From assembly GCA_003024785.1 (NCBI GenBank), contig PUQB01000167.1, forward strand, positions 354,501-418,500: 64,000 nucleotides of DNA, written 5' to 3'. Below the pieces are notes generated by a model that was not told where the DNA came from, did no database searches, and saw nothing but the letters and a program-made list of their open reading frames with translations. Source of the stretch: Selaginella tamariscina. Lineage: Eukaryota; Streptophyta; Lycopodiopsida; Selaginellales; Selaginellaceae. Below are positions 20,691 through 33,015 of the stretch, piece after piece. The stretch's first letter is position 1. Every line of letters begins with the position of its first letter. Both the position numbers and the translations under genes were made by a program.

Positions 20691-21742
20691 TAGGGCGCTG
20701 GAATACCAGGAGCCCAACAGGCGTGGAGGATGGAACAAGGGCACAACGGCGACCCCTTAGGCCGACCTCCGAGATCGGGCCGCACCAGGCATGAGGCCCA
20801 TCATTAGAGGCAACTTAGCACGAATGAACCAAGGATCGAAGGGTTCATGGCCAAAGCCCGAAACTATTCAGACACAGTGGGCGCAAAAATTGGTTCACCG
20901 ACCACCAGGACGATTCTAGAGGACCCATTTGGGCACACCCCAGTCGGACAATCGCACCAATCAAGCAGGGCCGCCCCAAGCCTAGTATCAGCAAGGACCG
21001 ATAGCCCTATATCGGCCCTGGCCTCAATGACAAGAACCCACTACCACGGACGATCGGAGAACAACCCTGGAAGTGGGGGGGGAGGAGCTTCGATAGAGAC
21101 CCTCCCTGGTAGAAGTAGGACACGAAGTCCCAGGTGTGGGATGTGTGGGGCCAATATGGGGAAGGAGTGGTAGGAAGGGATCAATAAGTAAGGCTTTGCA
21201 GTTAGAACCAGGGTGGGCCCCACTAGGCACCATCAAGACCACAACAGGCGACAATGACGGACAAGTACCACAACAGCAGCCAACAATAGCTGCTTTGGCC
21301 ACCCAGATGGAGCACAGTCCAAGGAACCTCGAGGAAGGGCAAGTAGACCTCGAGGAAACACAACAGGGACGACGGAGAAGTCGGAAGCAAGATCTCCAAA
21401 CACACGTGTGGCCAACTCACAAGATCACATGGTTCATGAGGTTGGACCGCATGCGTGAGGCACGTACTATGAAGACAATGATGGTCGGGGGCGCCATCAT
21501 TGCGTATCTAGGCGCAGGGATAGTCGTGCCAGTCACCTTGGAGGATGTCACAAGGATTGCCACAACACCTATATTCGGGAAGGAGGCTTACAGTGCCACA
21601 CTCCCATTGCCATGACCATAGGGTGGACGGAGAGGAATCAACCAGTGGTAATCGAAGAGATTCGTGTGTTCATCGAGGGCCAGGAATGAGCAACGGAACT
21701 AGTGTCGCCCAGGCACTCCAGGTTCAAGGAATTAATCGGGTG

Positions 21743-22424
21743 TGGTTGACGGTGGCCCGTCATTGCGGCCATCTGGCAAGTCGCCACCAGCACGGACAAG
21801 CGGTTGGATGAAACGCCGGATAAGGGAGGTACTTCAGGTACGGACTGATGGCGACCAGTGTAAGGCGGCAGCGTAAGCGGGCGAAGATCCGATTGTCCAG
21901 ACCAACTACCCAGGGTACGTAGGACAGCACGTGTGGGGAGGCGCATAAATGTGACAGGCAGGACTCTGTCACCAGGCGGTGGACCAGTGAGAAAAAGCCA
22001 CCTGTAGCTAGGGACTAGTGGTAGGTACCCACTATATAAGCCGAAAGGCTGGTAGTGGGTCGGGGTCTTTTTGGAGTCAAGTCTACGTCTTATAGATTAC
22101 TCCATTGTCGGAGATAGTTGTACTCAGACAGGCAATATATATCCATTTCCTTTTATTCTCCCCACAAGCGGGCGTTCCCCGCTTGCCGACTCCTGGGTCC
22201 CGCAACCCTCTCTGCCTAGTCATCTCAGTAGAACTCCCCTCTCACTTGTACACGGACCCTCGCGGCATCCGGGTAGAGGCCATCCCAATACATTCCACCA
22301 TTCTTGAGGTAAGGTTGGCGTTCCAGACCAAACCTCGGGGGTTGGACGCTCTCAACAGCGTCCTGGCGACCACTGCAGCTTCCTGAGAAGCACCACAATT
22401 GGCATGTGGAGTCCCCGACGACCA
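21743..22424 (+). repeat. LTR of inner family A element, left
   Basis: Contains GGTAGGTACCCACTATATAA (TATA-like, about 22020) upstream of GGGTCGGGGTCTTTTTGGAG, then a transcribed part. Followed by TTTGTGGTGACCACGGAGGG, the presumed primer-binding area. Confidence 0.8.
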
Positions 22425-22461
22425 TTTGTGGTGACCACGGAGGGATAGATAGTACACATAG

Positions 22462-24470
22462 ATGGAGTTCACTGTAGCAAGTAGAGTGGCGGCCCAACAA
22501 AGAGCCAGGATTAACTCATTTGAGCAAATAGAGATTGACGAGCAATAGTTGACCAAGAGAATGTGACGGGCCGGCCGAGGAAGATTGATGGACGGCGGTG
22601 AGGCACCTCGGTTGCCACAATCGGCCCCTGCCTCACCTAACCAAGGGAACGACGGTAATGCCGCATGGCCGAATCTCCGAGCAGCGGTAAACTCGGCACA
22701 CCAGTGACAGAGGCGGTCGCATGCCGCTGACAACGAAGAAGGATATGAAGGAACCGCAGCACGTTCGGACGACAATCTAGGCACGGCAGCATGCGGGCAT
22801 GATTAGCACCCGGACGGGCGACTTCGCCCGACAGTAACCTATGAAGTAGAGTGGGACGGATGGAGAGACAACGAAAGCTCTCCGCCTCTCGATGTAAGTG
22901 AAAGTGACGGCCACGAAGAGCTCCCATACCAACAAGCAGAACCAGTGTTTTGACGAGTACCCCCGAAGGAGGAAACTTCGCCCAGGACAACCCCAGGAGA
23001 GGGCAGCCCTGCGACGGAGGCAAGAATCTCGAGGGGGCAAAAGCAACACGGATAGCGACGGGGGACGTGAGCCAGAAGCCCAACATGACCAGTGCCACGA
23101 TGGAGGTAAGAAAGGGAACCCAGGGCCATCGTCACCCATCAGGGTGACGCGGGGGCCCGTGTCTACCCGGAAAGAGGGGAGAAAGAGCTTCATTTGAGAA
23201 GCCCCCGTAGGGAGGGGCATCGATTGCTAACAAGGCAACCTCTGCACCAGGAGTTCAGCCGATCAGACGACGCAGCAGGTCAGGGTGGTTACCAAGGTGA
23301 GAACCCAAGGCTTCGAAAGGACGGGGTACACATGGGACGACCGCCTGTGCAGAGGCGACTGGACGTCGACGAGCTGACGGACTGGGAGGAGGCATCAGAA
23401 AGAGGGCGCACAGTGGCTACCTTGGAGAAGGGATGAGAGGAATTTGTCCAAGGGCAAGAGAGATTCGCCCAAGCGACTAGTATCTCACTGACCCCGCGAG
23501 GGCACACGGCAAAGCCGCAACCATCACCAGATGGGGGATACTGTCTCGGGGCAAGGAGGAATCGCCCCATCAATCACGATCGTCTAGACGTCGCAGGGGG
23601 ATTCTGCGCACGATCATACAAAACTACTCGCTGGAGGAGGGAAAACCGTCCAGCCAAGGTAAGCCGCGCAACCAGCCGTCAGGTTGGTCCTGCGGCGGGG
23701 GCCCCGAGGGACAGTCGGGAGGAGCCCGTCCTTGTCACCAACCCTCAATGGGAGGGCAGGGCCGCGAGGAAGGAAAAGGGTGCCCGCAGAATACTAGGAC
23801 GTGGACTACACCACGTCCGAAGCAGAGGGTCCGGATTGGAACAACTCTCAAGCACAACGGGACGCCATGGGAGCCGACCCGGTCACCTTATTAGCCCAAG
23901 CACTCCTTCGGATGCAGGAGAGCACTGTAACAGTGCCCTTACCCGCGTTCTGTGGAGCAAAGGGGGAAGATGCAGACCAACACGTACACAAGTTTGAATA
24001 GGTGTGCGAACTCCGGAGTGTGAGCGACAATCACAAGAAGTTGAGTGCCTTTGCATGCACTCTAGACAAGAAGGCACATGCTTGGTGGATGCGATTCCAT
24101 GAGGCGAACGAAGGAGCCTGCTGGGAGACCGCACGCAGGGCGTTTCTGGATACTTTCTAGGAAGAAAAGAGTGAAGAGGAGGTGATCCACAAGCTAACGA
24201 GCTTAAAACAGAAAGAAGGAGAGTCGGTCGATGAGTACACGGTCCGCATGCTAGGGTATATCGCCCAGCTAAGAGACGCCCCAGTTGACCTGACCAAGAA
24301 AATGAAATGTGAGTACCGAAAGGGACTGCGGCGGAGATCTGCAAGTGGATCGGCTTGGACGACGACCGGACGTTCGACAAGTTACTCTGGTACGCTAAGA
24401 AGGCCGAAAAGCGGGAGGCTGAAAGACGCCAAGAAAGGAAGGCATAGGATAAATCGGACACAGAGGAGGC
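22462..24470 (+). pseudogene. Family A gag polyprotein (inner copy)
   Basis: Begins MEFTVASRVAAQQRA and is colinear with the outer gag. The capsid region (24040-24440) has AHAWWMRFHEANEGACW, EEVIHKLTSLKQKEGES and YTVRMLGYIAQLRDAPVDL. Stops (for example TAG near 23998 and 24158) and frameshifts break it. Confidence 0.75.
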
Positions 24471-24619
24471 GAACGATACCGCATCGGATGAGGAAAACCT
24501 CTCAGATGTTCCAAGGCTGACCAAAAAAGAGAGCCGGTCGGGTACCAAGGGACATAGGCAGCTGCAGCGGGGGGAAACCCTAGCAGGGGCCACGCGGAAG
24601 GAAGACTTATCCACGACAC

Positions 24620-25760
24620 TGGCTCAAATGGGATACACCACACTGGGGGATAAGTACTGTCGGGTGTGTAACATCCGTGGATCTCACAACACAGATGATT
24701 GCTACCGGCTGGCCGAACTCCTGAGCAAAAGGCCACCACAGGTAGCCACACTGGCAGTAGAACAAGGAATCGAAGAGGGTACAGATGGCCAAAGGAGTTA
24801 CGGCCGTAGGACGGAGGGAGACAACCAACCCCATAGGAGGTCCCATTTAGGGGACCGTAATCATAGGCCCCACTCTCGAGAACGGCCATCATACCGACCC
24901 AGATATGGCGACAGAGAGAGATGACCAGAACGCAAGGAGGTGTTGTGCGCACTGTGCGGAGGCCCACACCCGCTTTACCGATGTTCATGGGTATTATTGA
25001 TCAAACCAATGCTAGAAGCGCAAGCAGCCGGTGTCGCCAGGACGAGTAACGGGCAAATCCCCGCCAACCCAATTCCAAACTCCACACCGCAAGTAAACCA
25101 AGTAACGGGGGTACTACCAGAACAGTACGTCAGGATAGACATAGTACCACAGGCTCCCTCAGCGGACAAAACAAGGGAAACCCAAAGGCGGAGAACCATG
25201 GGGGTGTGAAGGATCGAAAAGAGAAGACAGGCAATAAAGACCCCGGTTTTGAAGCAGTGGGTAAGGAAGCAAACGCAAGAACTGACAGCCTCGGAACCTG
25301 TGGAGCCCCACCGAGGCCAGGAATCGCTAAGAAAACTGAGGAGAAGGCAAAACCGTGCATTCATAAGGGGGGAGGCCCAGAAGGGGTCAGAACAGGAAAC
25401 GCCGCTGGTTCCCATCGCACAATGGGAGAATCGGGTACGACTAGCAGCAAGACCCCCATCGAGAGGCACTGCAACCACAGTGGACTACGTGAACGACGTA
25501 CCAACTATCCCGGTTCGCATGGCAGGACACACAATCAGCAAAGTAATTATAGATGGGGGTCAGCAGTCAATGTCATTTCAGCAGAGCTCCACAGGAAATT
25601 ACGTATGCCAACTCCAAAACCCACCCCATTTCAAGTACGCATGGCCAATCAGGCCGAGGTGGCGCCCAAGGGCATTCTGAGGGCAGTGGAGGTCGAGATC
25701 CAAATGGTCAAATTTTAGATCAACGTTGTGGTCCTGGATATGTACGCTAGGGGAGGATTC
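24620..25760 (+). pseudogene. Family A zinc knuckles and protease (inner copy)
   Basis: CRVCNIRGSHNTDDCYRL (about 24660) and LCALCGGPHPLYRCSW (about 24945) are two Cys/His knuckles typical of Gag nucleocapsids. The protease region near 25510-25700 has ISKVIIDGG in one frame and INVISAELHRKLRMPTP in another, showing a one-base shift at the active-site loop, then FNLLLGRPWLRGAKVQHDW (about 25755) as the C-terminal motif. Confidence 0.65.
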
Positions 25761-25810
25761 AACCTACTCCTCGGTCGACCCTGGCTCAGGGGTGCAAAGG
25801 TACAGCATGA

Positions 25811-28660
25811 TTGGGAGCACCAACAGATACAGTTCCGCACCAGACGGGCAATAAGGTCCATACCCACACGAAACCTAGGCCCCTGCACAGAGATTCGGGC
25901 GATGGAGTATCAGGGGCCCGGCGGGCGCGGGGATGGAGCGAGGGCGTAACAGACCTCCGCAAGCCGGCCCCCAAGATTGGGTTGTGCCAGACAGGAGACC
26001 TCGCATCGGAGGCAGGCCTACGTAAAGGAGCTAGGGATCGCAGAAGCAACCAAAGCCCGAGACTATCCGGCACCAAAACGTTGGTTCCCCGACCACCAAG
26101 ACAAGTCCGGAGGGCCTATGTGGACATACCCAAGCCAGACGGCCACCCCAATCAAGCGGAGCCACTCCAGAGCCGGTATCGACAGGGATCGGAAGCCCTT
26201 TTACGGTCCTGGTCCCAAGGAGAGATATCCTCTACCTGGACCGATCGGAGATCGGCCCGAGAAGTGGGGGGGGAGAAGCTCCGGCGTAGACACGCCCGGG
26301 TGGAAGTAGGACACGGTAACCTAGATAGGGGACATGCGGGGCCAGTATGGGGAAGGAGTGGCAGGAAGGGATCAACAGGTAAAATTGTGCAGTTAGAGCC
26401 ACAAGGGATCTCACTAGGCGGCAGCAAAACAACCACAGTCTACATTAACGGACAAGTACTATGACGAACGGCCGATAGTAGCAGCGCTGGTCACCCAGAT
26501 GGAACACAGATTGAGGAATCCCGTGGCAGAACTAGCGAACCATGGGACAAAGAGATAGGGAGGATGGAGGAGCCAGAAGCAGGATCTCCAAACGCACGTG
26601 TGGCTAGCTCACAGGACCACATGGTCGACGAGGTTGGACCACAAGCGTGAGGCACACACTACGAAGGCAATGATGGTCAGGCGGCGCCATCATTGCATAT
26701 CCAGGCGCATGGATAGAGGCGCCAGACACCTCGGAGGTCGCCGCAAGGACATCCACGGCACCTACACTCAAAAGGCGGTGCACAATGCCACACTCCATTA
26801 CCATGACCATGGGTGTGGACAGAGAGAAATCAGCCAGTGTGATCAAGAAATTCAAGTGCTCATCAAGGGCCAAGAACGAGCAGTGGAGCTAGTATCGCCC
26901 AGGTTACTCCAGTTCAAGGAATTAATCGGGCAACCCGACGTCCGGCAGTCAGGAAACAATTACGATTGGATGAATTCTTCAACCTTCCGTGGGGAGAAGT
27001 AGAGGACCCAGGATTTGAGGAAAGGCCAGACAATTCCTCCAGTCAGCGGAATTAGTGGCTAGTCAAACCGGGTGTAGGGGGATACAATTCTGCAAGGATG
27101 GGAGTGCCATCTTCCGCATTATGTTCGATGAATGGCGATAGTCTTCTGGCTACCAGGGACGGCCTAGCCCTAGGGGAATGCTCGGATGCGGAGGTTCAAC
27201 GGCCCGCCACCACAGGAAGTCATGGACTACGAGGCATACAAGCGAAGGAAAAGCAGCCGAGTTCGTAACGCTAGTGGCTTCATGCTCACAGGAAGAACAG
27301 GGAGTCGGATCACCAGACGATTGGCGAACGGTCTTTGCAGGGCGTGGGAAGGAGTCGCGATAAATTGGGCTGACTGCCTTAAGCAGTACCTGATTCCGGC
27401 TCTAACTAGTGGGATTCACGGGTTCGAGCCGGCACTGAGCAAAGGCTACCCACGGCTGGCACATTGCTATTTGACCACGGGCTCGTTCGGCCGAACGGTA
27501 GTAAGAGCACCACCACCACTCCAAATGGGGGAACAGCCAGAACCCCCGGAGTCAACAGAAGAACAGGATTCAACGGAGGGAACGGCGTCTACAGAAGAAC
27601 AGGGCTCAACAGAAGAACAGGCGTCAACAAGGAGCAGGCGGGAGGGTAGCCTCCTTCCGGACCAGGAATCACCAGGGTATGTACCAGGGAACCCATCCAC
27701 GCGATTCCCCTGGCTATAGGACCCCACTACCGGAATCCTCGTCAGACGCAATCGAGCAATCTACCGGACCCAGCCAGGGAGGGAAGAAGGACAAGCCCGA
27801 GGACGACGAGAGTAACTACAACACTTCCAGGCCAACGGACGATGGACCTCCACGGTCTATACCAGGCTCGCGGGGGTCTTCGACCGAAGCCATGGCGATA
27901 TATGACGGCCTCGACCTCCCAGCGGTGGCAAGGGAACACGACGACATAGTGACAGAACTCACGGAGCGGCGGCAGGAAGCCCGGAAGTCGCCCAAAGGGC
28001 TAAGGAGCTACTGAGTGAAGGAGGCCGACTGTGTATGATGACAATGAAGAGAACAAGGACGCCTGGGAAAGCTGGAGCGAAAGGAAGAGCGGACTTCCAG
28101 TGGTTGTACAGTGAGTGCGAAACTCTCCTAGGGCTACTCAACGATGACCAGCACGCCCGCAGCCGGTCATAGCCGAAGGGAACAACAGATACAGGAATGC
28201 AAAGCTCGGTTAGAACGAAGGTGTAGGGAGCTCGCTGAGGCACAAGCAGAACTAACACGGTCAGAAGGGAATTACTGACAAAGACGCAACTCTCCAAAAC
28301 CAGTAACCCTACAGCCGTCCAACCGGAACCCCTACTCAGGAGCCAGAAGCGAGCGCCCCGGCCAGCCAGCCCGGGACAGGACTTGGCCCGGACCATCAGG
28401 GAGCTAGAGGTACACAGCCAGCTACAGGCCCAACTCCTCGCGGCAAAGGAACAAGAATTACAATGCTCCCGGAAAAGGATGCAGGACCTGGAGGATCAGC
28501 TCCAGCAGGCCCAGGAGCAACAGACAGGGTCTGAGGCAAAGCTCCGAAGGGTGATCGCGCTTCGAGAGGCGACCATCACCACATTAAAAACCACGCTAGC
28601 GGCAACAGAGAGCGAGATCGCCCATGTACCGGGAGCTCCAAGGAGCAGATAACTAGGGCA
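25811..28660 (+). pseudogene. Family A 3' coding region: low-complexity and coiled-coil segments (inner copy)
   Basis: No reverse transcriptase or integrase motif is seen in about 2.9 kb. Visible parts: an Arg/Pro-rich stretch (25811-26464); RTGSRITRRLANGLCRAWEG with WADCLKQYLIPAL (about 27290-27400); a Glu/Ser/Thr repeat STEEQ (about 27545-27640); and a coiled coil (28383-28652) with LQAQLLAAKEQELQCSRKRM and heptad-like spacing. The outer copy has the same order at 29373-31125, so this is a conserved, unrecognised 3' protein region. Confidence 0.5.
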
Positions 28661-28695
28661 CATGGCCCGAGGACGTGCCAACGAATAAGCCCATC

Positions 28696-29372
28696 TGGTT
28701 GACGGTGGCCCGTCATCGCGGCCATCCGGCAAGTCGCCACCGGTGCAGACAAGCTGGACGAAACGCCGGATAAGGGAGGTACTTCAGGTACGGACTGATG
28801 GCGACCAGTGTCAGGCGGCGGCGTAAGCAGGCGAAGATCCGATCGTCCGGACCAACTACCCAGGGTACATAGGACAGCACGCGTGGGGAGGCGCATAAAT
28901 GTGACAGGCAGGACTCTGTCACCAGGCGGCGGACCAGTGAGAAAGAGCCACCTGTAGCTAGGGACTAGTGGTAGGTACCCACTATATAAGCCAAAAGGCT
29001 GGTAGTGGGTCGGGGTCTTTTTGGAGTCAAGTCTGCGTCTTATAGATTACTCCACTATTGGAGATAGTTGTACTCAGACAGGCAATATATATCCATTTCC
29101 TTTATTCTCCCCACAAGCGGGCGTTTCCCGCTTGCCAACTCCTGGGTCCTGCAACCTCTCTGCCCAGTCATCTCAGTAGAACTCCCCTCTCACCTGTACA
29201 CGGACCCTCATAGCATCCGAGTAGAGGCCATCCCAATACATTCCACCATTCTTGAGGTAAGGTCGGCGTTCCGGACCGAACCCCGGGGGTTGGACGCTCT
29301 TGACAGCGTCCTGGCGACCACTACAGCTTTCTGAGAAGCACCACAATTGGCCTGCGGAGTCCCCGACGACCA
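28696..29372 (+). repeat. LTR of inner family A element, right
   Basis: Near-identical to 21743-22424, including GGTAGGTACCCACTATATAA. A purine-rich stretch with AGGAGCAGATAACTAGGGCA precedes it by about 45 bp. Confidence 0.8.
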
Positions 29373-31169
29373 GGGCGACTCGACGTTTGGCGAGTCAGGA
29401 GACAGATGCGGTTGGACGAATTCTTTGACCTTATGTGGGGAGAAGTGGAGGACCCAGGATTCGCCGAGCAGGCCAGACAATTCATCTAGTCATCGAAATT
29501 AGTAGCTAGTCAAATAGGGCGCAGGGGGATACAGTTCTATGCGGATGGGAGTGCAGTCTTTCGCATTATGTTCGATGAACTAGCGATGGTCTTCCGACTA
29601 CTAGGGGACGACCTCGCCTTAGGGGAATGTTCGACACGGAGATTCAACATCCTGCCACCACAGGGACCCATGGGCTACAAGGCATACAAGCAAAGGAGGA
29701 AGCATCTGAGTTCATAGCACTAATAGCCTTCATGCTTACGGGAAGAACAGAGAGATAGATCACCAAGCGATTGGCAAACGGTCTCTACAGGGCATGGGAA
29801 GGAGTCGCGGTAAATTGGGGTTGATTGCCTTAAGTAGTACTTGGTTCCGGCTCTAACCAGTGGAATTCATAGAGTTTGGACCGGGACTGAGCAAAGGCTC
29901 TCCATGGCCGACCACATCGCTATTATGACCACAGGCTCGTTTGGCCATACAACAGTTAGAGCACCACCACCAAACAAGGGATGAAGAACAGAGGAGGAAA
30001 GATCAGTACAACCATAGGGAGCAGCCAGGACCTCCTAGGTCGACAGAGGAACAGGCGGAGGGTAGCCCTTCCTTGACCAAAGAATCACCAGAGCATGGGA
30101 CGTCGGAACCCATACACGCGATTCCCCTGGCTGTAGGATCCTTGCTACCACCAAAATCCCCAACAGAAACACCTGAGCAATCAACTAGACTCGGCCAGGG
30201 AGAAAAGGGAGGCAAGTTCAAGGGTGAGTCAAAGGGTAGCTACCAACATTTCCAGGCCGACGAACGATGGGCCTCCACAGCCTATACCAAGCTTGCGGAG
30301 GCCTTTGACCAGCTAAAGGAAGCATTGGCGGTATATGACAACCTCAATCTCCCAGCTGTGGCGAAGGAACACGATGACATAGTGGCGGAGCTCACGAAAC
30401 GACGGTAGGAAGCACGGGAGGATACCCAAAAAGCTAAGGAACTGTTGTGTTAAGGGGGCCAACTATGTATGATAACATTAAAAAGGAAGAAGGACGCCTG
30501 GGAGCTCTGGAGCGAGAGGACAGTGACATTCTGGAGGTTATATGGTGAGTGCGAAACCCTCCTAGGGCTACTCGATGATGACCAGCACACTTGCAACTAG
30601 GCCATAGTAGAGAAGGAATAGCAGATACATGAACTTAGATCCTGGATAGAGTGGGGGAATGGGGAGCTCGCAGAAGCACAAGCAGAATTGACAGCGATCA
30701 GAGAGGAGCTACGAACAAGAGCTCAACTCACAAGGGCCAGCACCACACCTATGGCCAGCCAACAAGGACCCCTACCCGGGGAGCCAGAGGTGGGTGGTGC
30801 ATTACTGTCATGTACAAGACAAGAGCACAACCCAACCAGGAAACATGACACCACACTAATCACTGCCTCAGGGTTGAGGGAGCACGCCCGTCAACAAGCC
30901 CAACTACTCACAACAAGGGAACAAGGGTTATAGCACTTGCAGGAGCGAGTCCAAGGGTTGGAGGCTCAGGTAAAACACGCACAGGAACAGCAGGAGGCGG
31001 GGTTCCAAAGGGAGTTACAGAAGGCTACCAAGCTACATGAGGCCACGATCGCAACCTTGAAGCAGAAGCTAGCCACCATGGAAAACAAAGCCACTACCTA
31101 CTGCAACCACTCGGGCATAGCATAGGGGGAGGGAGCACATGGCCTGAGGACGTGCCAACGAATAAGTCC
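29373..31169 (+). pseudogene. Family A 3' coding region, outer copy, right part
   Basis: Continues the outer element after the nested copy. Contains 29941-30408, with STEEQAEGSPSLTKESPE and YQHFQADERWASTAYTKLAE then VYDNLNLPAVAKEHDDIVAE, and a coiled coil at 30937-31125 (VQGLEAQVKHAQEQQEAGFQ). The same protein blocks occur in the inner copy and in the fragment at 62030, so the region was under coding constraint in the family. AGGGGGAGGGAG near 31126 is the likely polypurine tract. Confidence 0.55.
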
Positions 31170-31839
31170 GGGCAGATGGTGGTCTAACACCGTCAAACTA
31201 CCAGTCGGCGTGGACGAGCAACGAGATGAAGCACTAGGTAAGGAAGGTACCATAGGTACATGCTGATGGCGACCGATGTCAAGTAGTGACATAATCAGGT
31301 GTAGATCTGATCGTCTGGATCAACTACCCAGGGTACGCAGGACAGCACGCGTGTGGAGGCGCATAAATGAGATTGACAGGACTCTGTCACAGGGCAGCAG
31401 GCCAATAAGTAAGCGCCACCTGTACCTAGGGTCTAGCGCTAGATGACCCACTACATAAGCAGGAAGGCGGGTAGTGGGTCGAGGGTCTTTTTGGAGTCAA
31501 GTTTGCGTCTTGTATCTTGCTCCCCTGTTGGAGGTAGTTTGTACTCAAGTAGGCACTACATTTATAAATGCATACTCCTTCTATTCACCATCTTAATAGT
31601 GAGGAAGCAACACACTTTGCTAATCACCACAGCGATACCCACATGAGAACTCCCCCACCCCTATACACAGACCCTTGCGGCGTCCGAATAGAGGCCATTC
31701 AACACCTTCCAGTACTTCTGAGGTAACACCGGCTTGCCGGTTTGGACCCCCTGGGATTGGACGTTATCCATAGCGTCCTGGCAACCACCAAGGCTTCCTA
31801 AGAAGCACCACATCTGACATGCAAAGTCCTCGACGACCA
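31170..31839 (+). repeat. LTR of outer family A element, right
   Basis: Pairs with 16675-17328. First bases are degenerate (GGGCAGATGG versus TGGTTGACGG); the end is CGACGACCA, directly followed by the target duplication GAATG. Confidence 0.75.
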
Positions 31840-32757
31840 GAATGTTGGCATCTGGCAAGTGCCTTCGTGGCACCAGGTAAAAACTCTGACAATTATTATT
31901 GGAGTAAGTTCTCTACAGTCAATAGGACTGCCTAAGTCTTAGGGTGTTTCAGTGTTTAAATAACTCTAAATTCTTGATCTACTTTATCATTTTTGGTTGA
32001 CATGTCTATATTCTGTGTAAAGAGTTTAATTATGTGAGTTATCAATCTTCGGAGAACACTCGCTCAGCGAGTCGATTTTAGGTATGTCTAAAATTCTTGT
32101 GCTGGTTTAAGCTAATGTGTGTGGGTGTACAACTTGTGTATTCCATATTGGGAATATTCCAAGCATATTCTTTGAGTGTTGAAACTAAGGTTCAATATGA
32201 TGAGCAAGGGGAAGTAACTAGAGCTTGAGGTAGAGAGGGCTGTTATAGAGGCTCAAAATGAGGACATGGATGAAACTAAACTAGGTCAACCCCCTAGGGT
32301 TTGACAGCACCCTAGTTGGCAAGAAATAATGATGGATGCCCTGAATGAACTTCGAGGGGTTTTGGGCTTTGAATGATCGAATCAATAATGTTGCTGTTCG
32401 GATTTCAGTGGCTACCGCAATACCAGATGTTTCACAATTAGATACACAAAAAAAAGAAGAGAGCATGATTTAGAATCAGGTTCCTCTAAATCAAATTCTT
32501 CAGCAAATGAAGGTGGTAGTAGTCCTAGTAAATTCAAGCCAGTCAAGCCTTCGGGTTTAAAATACTACAAAATTCTGGATGACTGGTTATATGATATGGA
32601 AAGTTATTTAAGGCTACTTCTATGAGAAAGACAAAGGGTTATGTGTGCCAAACAATTTCTCAAAGGAGAAGTTAAGACTTGGTGGCAAATTGTTAAAGGT
32701 GAATGTGGATACAGAAAAAGTTGGAAACACATAAAAAGAAAGATCAAAAAGTAGTAT

Positions 32758-33015
32758 ATGCCGGATGATCTCAGATTGCGATTGCGTGTTGACTTTGCAC
32801 TTTGTAAACAAGGAGTTCAGGGAAACCCGGTGGACAATGTTTACCGGTTCAAAGATGTACGGCATTTGGTCCTGAACATGAGCGATAATGAAGCTCAAAG
32901 TTACTTCATGGCTAGCTTGAATGAAAAGATACGAAAGGAAATCTTAAGATACAAGCCAACAAGCATCAGGAATGTCATGAGGCAGCTCAAAAGGTTACTT
33001 ATGGCATGTTATTAG
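32758..33015 (+). pseudogene. C1 gag capsid fragment
   Basis: Open segment MPDDLRLRLRVDFALCKQGV with VYRFKDVRHLVLNMSDNEA, YFMASLNEKIRKEILRYKP. This is the helical capsid region upstream of the knuckle at 33276. The neighbouring frames complete it after single-base shifts. Confidence 0.6.

Larger units (their letters stand above)
21743..29372 (+). mobile_element. Inner family A gag-protease-only LTR retrotransposon
   Basis: LTRs 21743-22424 (682 bp) and 28696-29372 (677 bp) share the start TGGTTGACGGTGGCCCG and the end GACGACCA. The 5-bp flanks are GGGTG (21738-21742) and GGGCG (29373-29377), a target duplication with one change. The flanking outer-element sequence rejoins: ATTAATCGGG | CGACTCGACG parallels the intact inner stretch near 26920. 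About 6.3 kb internal, with gag, knuckles, protease and coiled-coil segments, and no reverse transcriptase or integrase motifs seen. Confidence 0.8.
16675..31839 (+). mobile_element. Outer gag-protease-only LTR retrotransposon (family A), containing a nested copy
   Basis: LTRs of 654 bp (16675-17328) and about 670 bp (31170-31839) start TGGTTGACGG and end GACGACCA, flanked by the target duplication GAATG (16670-16674 and 31840-31844). The internal part is split by the inner copy (21743-29372). It encodes gag, zinc knuckles and an aspartic protease, then Pro/Glu-rich and coiled-coil segments, but I find no reverse transcriptase, RNase H or integrase. It is therefore a non-autonomous element of the TR-GAG kind. 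Confidence 0.8.

Noticed and set aside
17443..30221. Many minus-strand frames of 60-240 codons across family A elements
   Set aside because: GC-rich shadows of the gag-pro frames on the plus strand; no recognised motif and no conservation of stops between the two copies.
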